Positions 9,235 to 17,791 of a DNA stretch of 59,344 nucleotides are shown piece by piece (within the stretch, counting starts at the first letter, position 1; the number at the start of each line of letters is the position of its first letter). Below the pieces are notes generated by a model. The model searched no databases. It was not told the DNA's origin and was given only the letters and a program-made list of their open reading frames with translations. The stretch comes from Alphaproteobacteria bacterium 32-64-14. Its GTDB lineage: Bacteria; Pseudomonadota; Alphaproteobacteria; Caulobacterales; Hyphomonadaceae. The position numbers and the translations under genes are program-made. The stretch is taken from positions 1 to 59,344 of the forward strand of contig NCEM01000024.1 in the NCBI GenBank assembly GCA_002280725.1, read 5' to 3'.

Positions 9235-9681
9235 TCAGCGCAGGACAATGTCCCACCGCTTCAGGCCCTTCTCCTCAAGCGCCCGCGCGATCCTGTCGCG
9301 ATGGCAGTGCGAGGCATCGCCACAGAAGCAGAGCAGGGCCGTAGGCGCTCCACGGCACAGGTCTTCGGCCTCCAGCAAGGCAAGCTGCGCCTCAGGCTGC
9401 TGAAAGGCGCGCTCATAGATCTGCCAGAACTCGTCCATCCGCCCCGCGCGATTGGCTTCGCGTCCTGCCTTGGGTGTGCCCAACCTGCGCAGGTGAATGT
9501 AGGTAATGCCCGCCTCATCGAGCGAGGCCGACAGCAGCTTCTTGGAAAACCCCGCCCGCCGCGAGTTCGCAACATCGCGCGTGTCGATCAGGCGCTTCAC
9601 GCCATGATCCTGCAACGCCGCAGTCAATCCGGCCTGCGTGACGAACTCATAGCCGACGGAGAAGAAGGTCTTGCGGGGCAT
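9235..9681 (-). CDS. DUF488 family protein
   Basis: 148 residues. It has the DUF488 layout: FFSVGYE near the N-terminus, LIDTRDVANSRRAGFS, HLRRLGTPKAGR, and the C-terminal CFCGDASHCHR motif with clustered Cys and His. The function of the family is not established; the Cys/His motif suggests metal or redox chemistry. The gene is convergent with the glycosyltransferase, only nine bases separating the ends, and has no evident functional link to it. Confidence 0.9.
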   Translation of the reverse strand: MPRKTFFSVGYEFVTQAGLTAALQDHGVKRLIDTRDVANSRRAGFSKKLLSASLDEAGITYIHLRRLGTPKAGREANRAGRMDEFWQIYERAFQQPEAQLALLEAEDLCRGAPTALLCFCGDASHCHRDRIARALEEKGLKRWDIVLR

Positions 9682-9734
9682 GCCGGGAAGATAGGCGCGT
9701 TGATGAAGGATGCCAGAGCCTGTGCCTGCGACTC

Positions 9735-10637
9735 CTACTGCAATCCCAGCCGCGCCGCCGTCAGGATGTGGACCAGGGAATGATTGGCCTCATGGCAGGC
9801 ATACTCCATGAGATCATGAGCGACGCGCTTCATGACGTACTCAGCAAGCCAGGGCTGGCTGTAGAGCGAGGTATCCTCGATGGTGAACTGGTACAGCATG
9901 AGGTCGGGCGAGATCAGGCTCACGCGCTCGATCACCCGGCTGTCGGCCGTGATCATCGTGCCTCCGCCGCGAAAGGCGAAGCCGCTTGGGCCGGGGATAG
10001 CAAGGCGGTCGGTCGTGATCACCAGCGTGTCGCCTTCCCAGACGCCCCGCGACTGTCCGTTGCGTGTGCGAATGGGAGCGGGCCAGGCGTTGCCCGACAG
10101 GCCCACGATGCGCGCGGCGTCGGCGTCTTCGGTCGCCATGACCAGCGAATCCGGCGTCTGCACAAACTGGACGGGGATCAACAGGAAGGAGCTGCCGATG
10201 GGAGGATTCACCAGTCCATCGACGCACCGCTCGGTGCCGGGACGGACCTCCGGATTGTCATAGCCCCGGCTGAAGCCGTTCATCACGGCGCGGGCCAATG
10301 AAGTCAGTGGAAGCTTTCCATCGGCCGGCTGGAAGATCTGCGAGGAACGGAAGTCACCGTCCATTTCCAGCAGCGTTGCGGGCAGGGCGCCGTAGTCAGC
10401 CTCGGGATCGTAGACCTCGCCCTCGGACACATACTCGAGCAGGTCAGCGATAGTCTTGGCCTCCTGATCGCGCGGGATCACGAGGTCGCCAATGCCGTCC
10501 GGCCGTTCGAGCTGCGTGAGAAATCCCGATATCCAGATGCCCTGGAAATCCGGGCGTCCGTCAGGTGTGCGAGGAATATCCTGAGCATGCGCGGGCAGTC
10601 CAGCGCATACAGCAATTACTGCGAGAAGGATTCGCAT
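9735..10637 (-). CDS. Secreted protein of unknown function, 300 aa
   Basis: A signal peptide (MRILLAVIAVCAGLPAHAQ) precedes the motif PRTPDGRPDFQGIW, which I recognise from secreted proteins of unknown function in Proteobacteria and Acidobacteria, where T-P-D-G-x-P-D-x-x-G-x-W starts the mature chain. The rest is beta-rich, with GVWEGDTLVITT, and ends in a helix containing EYACHEANHSLV, typical of the same group. It is expected in the periplasm. No catalytic motif is recognised. Confidence 0.85.
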   Translation of the reverse strand: MRILLAVIAVCAGLPAHAQDIPRTPDGRPDFQGIWISGFLTQLERPDGIGDLVIPRDQEAKTIADLLEYVSEGEVYDPEADYGALPATLLEMDGDFRSSQIFQPADGKLPLTSLARAVMNGFSRGYDNPEVRPGTERCVDGLVNPPIGSSFLLIPVQFVQTPDSLVMATEDADAARIVGLSGNAWPAPIRTRNGQSRGVWEGDTLVITTDRLAIPGPSGFAFRGGGTMITADSRVIERVSLISPDLMLYQFTIEDTSLYSQPWLAEYVMKRVAHDLMEYACHEANHSLVHILTAARLGLQ

Positions 10638-10715
10638 CGCATCACGCCCACATCCTGACCGGACATGAGACTTGCACGCCAGGCCCTTACCTGGCCAGTC
10701 CGCGACGCCAGACGG

Positions 10716-11657
10716 TTACTGCGTGCACTCGGGGTTGATGCCCTGCACGTAGTTGGGGATCACGTCGATTGCCTTGGCTGTCTCTGCGCCTGCAAAGCCC
10801 GTCAGGCGCTCATAGCCGACATCGACCGGATACTGCTTGAGATACCACGCCGCGACCGGGCGGTAGGACCAGTGCCACTTCTCTTCCTCATAGCCCGTCG
10901 GCCGGCCGCCTTCGCCCTTGGCGGTGTAGACCTGGCAAAAGCCGTAGTTCGCCGCGTGGCCGACCAGCCAGTCATAGATGCGGCGGCCTTCCTTGGTGTT
11001 GGTGAAGTACTTGTTGTCGAGTGCGTTGAGGTCGAAGTCCGTGCCCCAGTGATGGCGCGAGGTTCCCGGCATCGAGGAGAATTCGAGGATCTTCAGCGCC
11101 CGCGCCTTCGGGTCGGGCAGGGAGGTGTTGAGCTTCTTGCCGCCCACCAGCGTCTTGCCGTTCCACTTGTCGTCCCAGATTTGCTTCTGGTCCGAGAACG
11201 AACGGAAGGCCGACACGATCTTGAGCTTGTAACCGTTGGCGGCGGCGTCCTCTGCCATCCGCACGAACGCATCGACGGCGTCCTTGTGGCCCCATACGCG
11301 GCTGCCGCCGATATACTTGTCGGGGATGCGGGCGAACTTCGGGTCGGTGGCCGGGTCGACATCGCCAATCAGATATTTGAGCGCGACGTGCGAGGTGGCT
11401 GGCTGCGCCGCATCCGATGGCGGGGTTGCCTCGGGCGCGGCGGGATCGGTTCCGCCCGGCGGCGGTTCGGCCGCGATGCTGTCGGGCGGCGGTTGCGCCG
11501 AGGCAAGCTCAAGCGATTCCCCTGCGGCGGCCTGAGCGGCAGATGACGGCGTGACGATATCGGCAGTGTCCGGTCCGGCGCTGGCGCTGCACGCTGCCAA
11601 ACCGGCGGCGAGAGCGGCAGAAAATGCGGGGACCACAAGGAAGCGGCCGATTTTCAT
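10716..11657 (-). CDS. VanY-type D-Ala-D-Ala carboxypeptidase lipoprotein
   Basis: 313 residues. The lipoprotein signal ends AAGLAAC. A Pro/Ala-rich linker (about 30-90) leads to an LAS-superfamily zinc peptidase domain. Metal and catalytic motifs are visible: SAFRSFSDQ, SRHHWGTDFDLN (H and D ligands) and EEKWHWSY (catalytic Glu region and third His). Such enzymes trim the terminal D-Ala of peptidoglycan stem peptides in the periplasm. There is no van cluster nearby, so cell-wall remodelling is likelier than glycopeptide resistance. Confidence 0.88.
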   Translation of the reverse strand: MKIGRFLVVPAFSAALAAGLAACSASAGPDTADIVTPSSAAQAAAGESLELASAQPPPDSIAAEPPPGGTDPAAPEATPPSDAAQPATSHVALKYLIGDVDPATDPKFARIPDKYIGGSRVWGHKDAVDAFVRMAEDAAANGYKLKIVSAFRSFSDQKQIWDDKWNGKTLVGGKKLNTSLPDPKARALKILEFSSMPGTSRHHWGTDFDLNALDNKYFTNTKEGRRIYDWLVGHAANYGFCQVYTAKGEGGRPTGYEEEKWHWSYRPVAAWYLKQYPVDVGYERLTGFAGAETAKAIDVIPNYVQGINPECTQ

Positions 11658-11772
11658 GTCGGTCTCCGGTGCCCCACTCAGATCAAATCACGTTCACGGG
11701 CCATGTCCATGGTTCATGGCGCCGCGTTTAGATTTCGTTGCAGTGACGGGATGGCGCCAGCTCCTGCAACCC

Positions 11773-12672
11773 TCAGTTCTTGAACTTGGATTCGCGGGGC
11801 CGCATCAGGCCCTCCTGCGTCACTGACGCCACCAGCTTGCCGGCCTCCGTGAAGAGCTCGCCCCGGTTGAATCCACGGGCGCCCGAGGCGGACGGCGAGT
11901 CCATCGTGTAGAGCATCCAGTCCGAGATATCGAACGGCTCGTGGAACCACATCGAGTGGTCGAGCGAGGCCATCTGAACCCCGCCCGTGAACCAGTTGAC
12001 GCCATGCGGTTTGGTCGCCGTGTCGAGGATGCCCATGTCGGAGGCATAAGCCAGCAGGCATTGCTGCAGCGGGATGCTGCCGGGATCGACCTTGCCGCGC
12101 GCCCGCAGCCAGATCTGTTTCTTCGGCTCGGTCTTGGCCGGCGAGATCATCTGGCGCGGATCAACCGGCTTCAGTTCGATGGGACGCGGGCGGGAAAACT
12201 GCTTCTGCAATTCCTTCGGAATATGGTCCTTGGCCAGCGCGCGCAACTCGTCCTCGCTCTTCAGTTCGTCCGGTTTCTTCACGGACGGCATCGGCGTCTG
12301 GTGGACAAAGCCCGGCTCGGGCGTCTGGAACGACGCTGCGAGGTTGAAGATCTGCTCGCCATGCTGCACGGCGGTCACCCGGCGTGTCGCAAAGCTCTTC
12401 CCATCGCGCGAGCGATCCACCTCGTAGAGGATCGGAACAGTCGGATCGCCCGGCCGGATGAAATACGCATGCAGCGAATGGCACACCCGGTTCTCGACCG
12501 TGCGATAGGCCGCGACCAGCGCCTGCGCGATCACCTGGCCGCCGAACACCCGCTTCATCCCATCGTCGGGAGACAGGCCCCGGAACAGGTTCACTTCGAT
12601 CCGCTCGAGGTCGAGCAGCGCGATGAGGTCTGAAACCGGATCGTCAGAGAAGGGCGGGGCGACGTTGGGCAT
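11773..12672 (-). CDS. tesB: Acyl-CoA thioesterase II (TesB family)
   Basis: 299 residues with a double hot-dog fold. The N-terminal hot-dog has VFGGQVIAQAL and SLHAYFIRPGD; the C-terminal half has MASLDHSMWFHEPF with the catalytic Asp of the TesB Asp-Thr-Gln set. It hydrolyses acyl-CoA to free acid and CoA in the cytoplasm. The frame is open 39 codons further upstream, but MPNVAPPFSDDP fits the family start and has GGAA eight bases upstream, so ATG 12672 is chosen. Confidence 0.9.
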   Translation of the reverse strand: MPNVAPPFSDDPVSDLIALLDLERIEVNLFRGLSPDDGMKRVFGGQVIAQALVAAYRTVENRVCHSLHAYFIRPGDPTVPILYEVDRSRDGKSFATRRVTAVQHGEQIFNLAASFQTPEPGFVHQTPMPSVKKPDELKSEDELRALAKDHIPKELQKQFSRPRPIELKPVDPRQMISPAKTEPKKQIWLRARGKVDPGSIPLQQCLLAYASDMGILDTATKPHGVNWFTGGVQMASLDHSMWFHEPFDISDWMLYTMDSPSASGARGFNRGELFTEAGKLVASVTQEGLMRPRESKFKN

Positions 12673-12900
12673 GGTCAGTTCCGGACAGGCAGCGGAGGGG
12701 AAGCGGGCTGCGGATCTGCGCCCGCGTTTCCCGAACGAGTTGGCCGGGCCGGTATAGTCCCGCCCGGGCCGCTTGGCGAACTCGCACATAACGCGCCCGC
12801 GGGCCAGTGCGACAGTCGTTCTCGTCGCGAAGCCCCCAACGAACAGCGGCGGCAGGTGTAAACCCGCCGCCGCTGGAATGCAGATGCTGCAAGAAGCCGG

Positions 12901-13413
12901 TTACTGCGGCATCGGGATGCGCGGTGTGTCAGCCGTGCAGTCTCCGAGGCGCTTGGCGGCGATCGTGGTCGTCGACGGGTTAGGAATGCCCGGCATGGCA
13001 GGGTCCATCGAGCTAGTGACTTCCATCGTGTACTCGGTGGCGTAGTCGCCGGTGACCTTGAAGTCAGTCGTGATCTTCATGCTGTCCATCGTGCAGACGG
13101 AATGTCCGGACTTGCCATCCGGTGAGAAGGTCTGCTCGCTGCAGGTTATGCCCGCTTGCTGCTGCAGCTTCACGACAGATTCCATCGACATCGACTGGTC
13201 ATAGCACCACTCGGAAGGCGGGGCTGACATGCCGCCCGCGGTAACGGTGTTTTGCCAGCGGCCCGCGACAGGCCCCATTGCGCCGGCCGGTACAGCGGCG
13301 GGGGCGGGCGCAGTGGTCTCGGCAGTTTCAGGCATGGTTGCGGCAGGCGCTTCCGATCCGCCACAGGCAGCCAGAAGCAATGCGGCTGTTGCCGCGGCAA
13401 ATACGAGTTTCAT
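12901..13413 (-). CDS. DUF3617-like lipoprotein, 170 aa
   Basis: The signal peptide ends LLLAACGG, a lipobox. After an Ala/Pro/Thr-rich linker comes GRWQNTVTAGG, the C-Y-D motif, conserved Cys residues and a YTMEVTSSMD-like beta-strand pattern seen in DUF3617 proteins. It is probably an envelope protein with disulphides; function unknown. ATG 13413 is chosen because it opens the signal peptide and has GAGGAA upstream. The next upstream gene, at 13514, looks like a paralog on the same strand. Confidence 0.8.
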   Translation of the reverse strand: MKLVFAAATAALLLAACGGSEAPAATMPETAETTAPAPAAVPAGAMGPVAGRWQNTVTAGGMSAPPSEWCYDQSMSMESVVKLQQQAGITCSEQTFSPDGKSGHSVCTMDSMKITTDFKVTGDYATEYTMEVTSSMDPAMPGIPNPSTTTIAAKRLGDCTADTPRIPMPQ

Positions 13414-13513
13414 GGGCGTGTTCCTCTCTGTCCTCACAGCCAAGGTAGCGCGTCCCGCGCACAAGGCTACTGAACATGCAGTCATGCACGGGCGCACCCG
13501 AGAAACACGGGCT

Positions 13514-14086
13514 TTAGTGTGCGGGTGTTTCGGGAGGATCGGGAAACAGCGGCGGCGGCGGTGAGCTTGGGCACTCGCCCACGCGCTCGGCGACCAGCAT
13601 CAGCGTCGAGGTCGCCGTCCCTGCGCCCGGCGCGGGTTCGCTCGCCGTGTTGACGATGGTCGAGGTATAGGCGCGCAGCATGTCGCCCGTGGTCGTGACT
13701 TCGCTGCGAAACTTCTGGCCGTCAGTCATGATGCAGTTGAATGAGCCGATCGTGCTCGCCCCCTCCCGCCGGAAGGCATAGTCGGAACAGGAAACGCCGC
13801 GCTCGGCCTGGCGCAGCTGCGCCTGCCGCATGCTGATCCGGTCGATCAGGCAATCCTCCTGCACCGGCAGCGAGACGCTGGGCGTCGCAGCCGTGCCCTG
13901 CACGGTCATCGCAACCCGCCACTTGCCTGAGGCCGGTCCGGCCGGCGGGGGCGAGGCGGCTGGCGTCGGCGGCAGGGCGGCAGGCACCACATCGGACGGC
14001 ACGGCGGCGATGTCTGCGCCGCCCGCCGGTTCTCCGCTGCAGGCGGCCAGCACCAGCATGGCTCCCAGCATCGCCTGAACTCTCAT
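13514..14086 (-). CDS. DUF3617-like lipoprotein, 190 aa (paralog)
   Basis: The lipoprotein signal is MRVQAMLGAMLVLAAC. The body resembles the downstream neighbour: GKWRVAMTVQG, a Cys-containing mid section (QEDCLIDR, VSCSDYAF), SFNCIMTDGQKF, a Thr-rich strand and a final VGEC. The shared order of strands and cysteines suggests tandem duplication. It is probably periplasmic, lipid anchored and of unknown function. The last 15 residues are proline rich. Confidence 0.78.
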   Translation of the reverse strand: MRVQAMLGAMLVLAACSGEPAGGADIAAVPSDVVPAALPPTPAASPPPAGPASGKWRVAMTVQGTAATPSVSLPVQEDCLIDRISMRQAQLRQAERGVSCSDYAFRREGASTIGSFNCIMTDGQKFRSEVTTTGDMLRAYTSTIVNTASEPAPGAGTATSTLMLVAERVGECPSSPPPPLFPDPPETPAH

Positions 14087-14293
14087 GACCGCCTCCCACG
14101 GGAATCTCGCCGCGTCAGCATAGCGCCATGCGCGCGGCAGGCGATGCTCGCCTGCATGAAAGCTGTGTCAGGCGGGATCGCGCCTGGTGGAGGCTACGCC
14201 GTGCTTGCCTGCGATGGGCCGTCTCGGCTATGCGGGCCGTCCGCCCCTTTACGTGTTTCCGGGGCCACATCGTCACGTCAATGAGAGGCTATC

Positions 14294-15043
14294 ATGGCCG
14301 GCCACAGCAAATGGGCAAACATCCAGCATCGCAAGGGCAAGGCCGACAAGGCCAAGGCGAAGCTGTTCTCCAAGCTGGCGAAGGAGATCACCGTCGCCGC
14401 CAAGACCGGCATGGCCGACGTCAACTTCAATCCGCGCCTGCGCCTGGCCGTGAACAACGCCAAGGCGGCGTCCATGCCTAAGGACAACATCCAGCGCGCG
14501 ATCGACAAGGGCGCCGGCGGCGATGGCGCCAACTACGAGGCGATCCGCTATGAAGGCTTCGCGCCCGGCGGCGTCGGCCTGATCGTCGAATGCTCAACCG
14601 ACAACAAGAACCGCGCGGCGACGGATGTGCGCACCGCTTTCACCCACCATGGCGGCAATCTCGGCCAGACGGGCGCAGTCTCCTCCGGCTTCGAACATGT
14701 CGGCGAGATCGTCTATCCGCCCAACGCCGGCGCCGAAGACGCCATCATGGAAGCAGCCCTTGATGCCGGCGCCTCCGACGTCTCAAGCGACGAGGAAGGC
14801 CACTACATCTATACGGCCCGCGCGGAACTCGCCGAGGTCGCCGCCGCGCTCGAAGGCAAGATCAAGGTCGCGGCAACGTCGACCGCGCTGATCTGGAAGC
14901 CGACCAACACGGTTCAGGTTGAAGGCGAGAACGCCGACAAGCTGATGAAGATGCTCGAAGAGCTCGAGGATTGCGACGACGTGCAGAACGTCTACGGCAA
15001 TTACGAGATCAGCGACGCCGAAATGGCGCGCCTCGCGGGCTAA
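14294..15043 (+). CDS. YebC/PmpR/TACO1 family protein
   Basis: 249 residues with the canonical start [19 protein letters not shown] and the later motifs [26 protein letters not shown] and [12 protein letters not shown], plus a final [18 protein letters not shown]. Members act as DNA-binding regulators, and recent work on the family links them to translation of difficult peptide stretches. The length is normal. It stands alone here, with no partner gene. Confidence 0.95.
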   Translation: MAGHSKWANIQHRKGKADKAKAKLFSKLAKEITVAAKTGMADVNFNPRLRLAVNNAKAASMPKDNIQRAIDKGAGGDGANYEAIRYEGFAPGGVGLIVECSTDNKNRAATDVRTAFTHHGGNLGQTGAVSSGFEHVGEIVYPPNAGAEDAIMEAALDAGASDVSSDEEGHYIYTARAELAEVAAALEGKIKVAATSTALIWKPTNTVQVEGENADKLMKMLEELEDCDDVQNVYGNYEISDAEMARLAG

Positions 15044-15080
15044 CCGGACGGGCGGCCCGGTTCGGGGCCGGCGCGGTCTG

Positions 15081-15704
15081 TTACCGGCTTGGGAAGATAC
15101 CCTGCGTCGCGATGCAGCTTACGCCGCCGCTTCCCTGCGCCGGGGGAGGGGCTGCGCGCGTAACACGGATGCTGGACGTCATGTCGTTGAAGCCGCGGTT
15201 CACCAAACAGCGATCCTCGCCCGTGACGGTCACGGACTGGCCATCGAGATTGGGCCCGTCGAACAGCGTCACGGTCCACCCGGGCGATGCGCGCACGGCA
15301 GAGACGCCATTGTCGGTATAGGGCGGCCGCGCCAGATCACCTGCGCGATGATCGCCAAGCCCAAGCGGCACATTCCAGCCGCCCAACTCGCAATCCTGAT
15401 AGATGCGCGCTTCACCACCGGGCAGGGTTGGCGCCGGGGCCGGCGCGGCGGCGCCTTGCGGCGGTGCGATATTCGGCAGTGCGAATGTCGTGCGCCCGTC
15501 CCCGCCATAGGTGGCGCCCAGCAGGCTGAACAGGGCTGTGTTCTGCGCGATCTGCAGCGTTGCGCCATTCGCTGGCGTCCACCCGCTCGGGCAGAAGTTC
15601 GCGGCGAACTGCCGAATCTCGCCGATATAGGCGCCCTGCGCATGTGCGTGCGTTACAGCCACCAGCGACGTCACGGCCATACACGCCAGTGCGTTGATCT
15701 TCAT
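15081..15704 (-). CDS. Secreted tail-collar plus beta/gamma-crystallin-like protein
   Basis: 207 residues. A signal peptide ends at THAHAQ. Next comes a phage tail-collar (microcystin-dependent-protein type) domain with GEIRQFAANFCPSGWTPANG, ALFSLLGATYGGDGRTTFAL and P-N. After a Pro/Ala linker, two beta/gamma-crystallin-like motifs follow: RIYQDCELGGWNVPLGLGD and VTLFDGPNLDGQSVTV ending in SSIRV. The crystallin fold often binds calcium. The combination suggests a secreted or surface binding protein. ATG 15704 has GGAGG at a good distance; the frame extends further upstream without a signal peptide. There are no phage genes around it. Confidence 0.8.
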   Translation of the reverse strand: MKINALACMAVTSLVAVTHAHAQGAYIGEIRQFAANFCPSGWTPANGATLQIAQNTALFSLLGATYGGDGRTTFALPNIAPPQGAAAPAPAPTLPGGEARIYQDCELGGWNVPLGLGDHRAGDLARPPYTDNGVSAVRASPGWTVTLFDGPNLDGQSVTVTGEDRCLVNRGFNDMTSSIRVTRAAPPPAQGSGGVSCIATQGIFPSR

Positions 15705-15777
15705 TGCCCGTCCTCCCGTTTGCGGCAGAGCCTGCGCCGCAGCGCTGGAGTCCGCAAGGGCGGGGCGCCGTTGAATG

Positions 15778-16233
15778 TCAGCTTGCGGATGACATCTGCA
15801 GCGGAGCACGCTCGCGCGGCGCATGCAGCCGCCCGCCCAGCTTCGTGCCGCTCAGCGACCGGCAGAAGCCTGCGTCGTACAGCCCTGCGCTGGCGAGAAA
15901 GCGGATCGCCTTCGCCTCCAAATCCTTGGCGCGAACGGCTTCCGCATCATCGCGCACCCGCACATCGCGAATGGCAGCCAGCAGCTGCGCCATTGCTCCT
16001 GCAGATGAAACCGCCTCGACATGGGCAAGGCGCCCGCGCGCGTCGTCGGCGGCGAGGATCAGCTCGTCCGAGATCGCTTCAAGCTGCGCCATCAGGCCGG
16101 GCGAGCCCGCCATCCGCGCTTCCTCATGCAGGCTGGCGATATGGTCGATAAAGCCCTCCAGCCGGACGATCGCCGCCGCACACGCAGCCGCCGGGCAGAA
16201 TTCGATCGGGTCGTGGGTCTGCGTGTCCATCAT
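15778..16233 (-). CDS. Hypothetical helical protein, 151 aa
   Basis: Not recognised. Predominantly helical, Ala-rich and soluble, with four Cys/His-bearing positions but no clear motif (MDTQTHDPIEFCPAAACAAA at the start; RFLASAGLYDAGFCRSLSGT near the end). The start has an excellent GGAGGAGG ribosome site seven bases upstream. A CtrA-like sequence (TTAA-N7-TTAC) lies 84 bases upstream, so cell-cycle control is conceivable. Confidence 0.7.
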   Translation of the reverse strand: MMDTQTHDPIEFCPAAACAAAIVRLEGFIDHIASLHEEARMAGSPGLMAQLEAISDELILAADDARGRLAHVEAVSSAGAMAQLLAAIRDVRVRDDAEAVRAKDLEAKAIRFLASAGLYDAGFCRSLSGTKLGGRLHAPRERAPLQMSSAS

Positions 16234-16316
16234 GGCGCGTCCTCCTCCGCCGGTGGCCGCTGGGAGATGCTTTTAGCAGCTCCGGGCGGCTGAGGGGAAC
16301 GATTGGCTAGAATTGG

Positions 16317-16332
16317 TTAATGAAAGGTTACC
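16317..16332 (-). promoter_or_regulatory. CtrA-like box TTAA-N7-TTACC
   Basis: TTAA (16317-16320), seven bases, then TTACC (16328-16332): one mismatch from the CtrA consensus TTAA-N7-TTAAC known from Caulobacter. It is 84 bases upstream of the 151-aa hypothetical gene on the minus strand. A single degenerate site is weak evidence. Confidence 0.35.
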
Positions 16333-16391
16333 AGCGCCCACGAGGGCCCGGCTTGAAAGGCTTGGCTTGTGGATGGACGGCCCGTTCCGGC

Positions 16392-16577
16392 TCAGCCCGG
16401 CAGCTTGCCCGACTTCCAGAGCTCCTGCAGGTGCTGCAGGATGATGTTCTTGGCGACCTCCGCCCGGCTGGCCCCGTAGAGGCCGGTATCTACAAGAACT
16501 TCAAGGCGTTCGGCCGCCTTGGCAGGCAGCACGACCGTGAAGGGCTTGGTCTCCGAGCTGGCGGGTGGCTTGGCCAT
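16392..16577 (-). CDS. Small ribbon-helix-helix-like protein, 61 aa
   Basis: The layout fits a ribbon-helix-helix DNA-binding dimer: strand FTVVLPAKAAERLEVLV, turn DTGLYGASRAEV, then helix AKNIILQHLQELWKSG. Such proteins are often autorepressors or antitoxins. It is divergent from another small RHH-like gene starting at 16669, with a palindromic element directly abutting its ATG. No clear ribosome site is seen. No toxin gene is adjacent. Confidence 0.65.
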   Translation of the reverse strand: MAKPPASSETKPFTVVLPAKAAERLEVLVDTGLYGASRAEVAKNIILQHLQELWKSGKLPG

Positions 16578-16578
16578 G

Positions 16579-16606
16579 CATTGCTATTGCAATGTCCTGG
16601 CAATGC
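16579..16606. promoter_or_regulatory. Palindromic operator candidate between two RHH genes
   Basis: CATTGC-tatt-GCAATG (16579-16594) is a perfect inverted repeat, followed after five bases by another GCAATGC (16600-16606). Inverted plus direct half-sites between two divergent RHH genes are the arrangement expected for autoregulation by RHH dimers binding cooperatively. Binding itself is inferred. Confidence 0.45.
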
Positions 16607-16668
16607 TTACAAGGTGATTCTCGCTACAGGCGTCGGGGGGCTCCCGATAGCTGCTGATGGAATCACCA

Positions 16669-16881
16669 ATGTCCAAGACCGCCAACCGCCAGCCGCTGAC
16701 CGTTCGTCTCGATCCGGAATCGAAGAAGCTGTTTTCGGAAGAAGCCGAGAAATGCGGCCTCGAGCCCGGCGTCGCCGCCCGCCAGATCCTCGAACTCTAC
16801 GTCCAGCGCCTCCGCGAAAGCGGCGACTACATCCAGACGCTGGCCGACTTCTCACATGCGATGAAGCCGAAGACGGTCTAG
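16669..16881 (+). CDS. Small ribbon-helix-helix-like protein, 70 aa
   Basis: The strand QPLTVRLDPESKKLFSEEAE, a turn, then helix VAARQILELYVQRLRESG form an RHH-like pattern. I prefer ATG 16669 (MSKTANRQ), with GGA eight bases ahead, over ATG 16657. It is divergent from the 61-aa RHH-like gene and shares the operator candidate. It is probably a DNA-binding regulator; the target is unknown apart from possible self-control. Confidence 0.65.
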   Translation: MSKTANRQPLTVRLDPESKKLFSEEAEKCGLEPGVAARQILELYVQRLRESGDYIQTLADFSHAMKPKTV

Positions 16882-16942
16882 GCAAACCCTGCTTCCCACT
16901 CTGGCGTTCAACCAATAGGAAGGCCCGCAAGCGGAGCTTTCC

Positions 16943-17791
16943 ATGAAACTCATCGACTCGATTTCCTTCCCCGGCTCGAAGCTTGGCGGCGGAATGAAGA
17001 CCGGCTCGGGCGATGACCGCTATGCGTTCGACGAAGCCGCCGGCTGGGCCTGCGTGATCGACGGCGCGACGGACGTCGGGCCGGTGCGTATCTTCAAGGC
17101 GGCGGAATCGGATGCCGCCCGCTACGCCGAAATCTTCGCCGCCGAGATCGTGAACGGCCCCGCCGACACGCGCGAGATTCCGCAGGCGTGGTTTGCGCGC
17201 CTGCTGCCCCGCATTCGCGCCGCCGTCGAACGCGAGGTGAAAATCCCGCTGAAGGACGCGCCGCTTGCGTCCTACCCCACCGCCGCCGCAACCTGGGTAC
17301 GCGCGCGCAAGGGCAAGCTCGAAGGCGCAACGCTGGGGGATTCCATCGCCATCGTGAAATCGCCTGACGGCGCTGTCACCGTCTTCGGCGAGACCACGAA
17401 GGCATCCGACGAACAGGTTCGCGCCAGGACGGTGATGGCGATGACGCCGAAGGATCGCCTGAAATGGCTGCAGGACCTGCGCGCGATCCACAACACGCCC
17501 AAGGGCTATTGGGTGTTCGGCGTCCAGCCGGAAGCCGCCGCGCACATCGTCTACCAGACGGCCGATGCGCCCCCTGGCACGAAAGTGCTGGCGATGACCG
17601 ATGGCTTCTATCGCCTCGTGTCGCCTTATGAGCGCTATACAGATGAACAACTGATCGACGCCGTCGTTGCGCGCGGTCTCGGCGCGCTGATGCGCGAACT
17701 GCGCGGCATGGAAGCGTCCCCCGAAGACGACGCAAAGATCGGCCGCTTCAAGACGTCGGACGATGCAACCGCGCTGTTGCTGGAAGTCTAG
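16943..17791 (+). CDS. PP2C-like serine/threonine phosphatase
   Basis: 282 residues. Metal-binding motifs of the PP2C/PPM fold are recognisable: GSGDDRYAFDEAAGWACVID then DGATDVGP near the N-terminus, ATLGDSIAIV in the middle, LAMTDGFYRLV, and TSDDATALLLEV at the end. It should dephosphorylate phosphoserine or phosphothreonine in the cytoplasm. No kinase lies nearby. Its TAG stop shares the palindrome CTAG with the stop of the convergent glycosyltransferase, so the two ends overlap by four bases. Confidence 0.82.
   Translation: MKLIDSISFPGSKLGGGMKTGSGDDRYAFDEAAGWACVIDGATDVGPVRIFKAAESDAARYAEIFAAEIVNGPADTREIPQAWFARLLPRIRAAVEREVKIPLKDAPLASYPTAAATWVRARKGKLEGATLGDSIAIVKSPDGAVTVFGETTKASDEQVRARTVMAMTPKDRLKWLQDLRAIHNTPKGYWVFGVQPEAAAHIVYQTADAPPGTKVLAMTDGFYRLVSPYERYTDEQLIDAVVARGLGALMRELRGMEASPEDDAKIGRFKTSDDATALLLEV

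Noticed and set aside
10716..11657. Glycopeptide resistance gene vanY
   Set aside because: The domain fits, but there is no vanHAX or sensor pair nearby and the host is Gram-negative; ordinary peptidoglycan peptidase is the safer call.
15081..15704. Remnant of a prophage because of the tail-collar domain
   Set aside because: No other phage gene, integrase or attachment repeat lies nearby, and the protein has a signal peptide.
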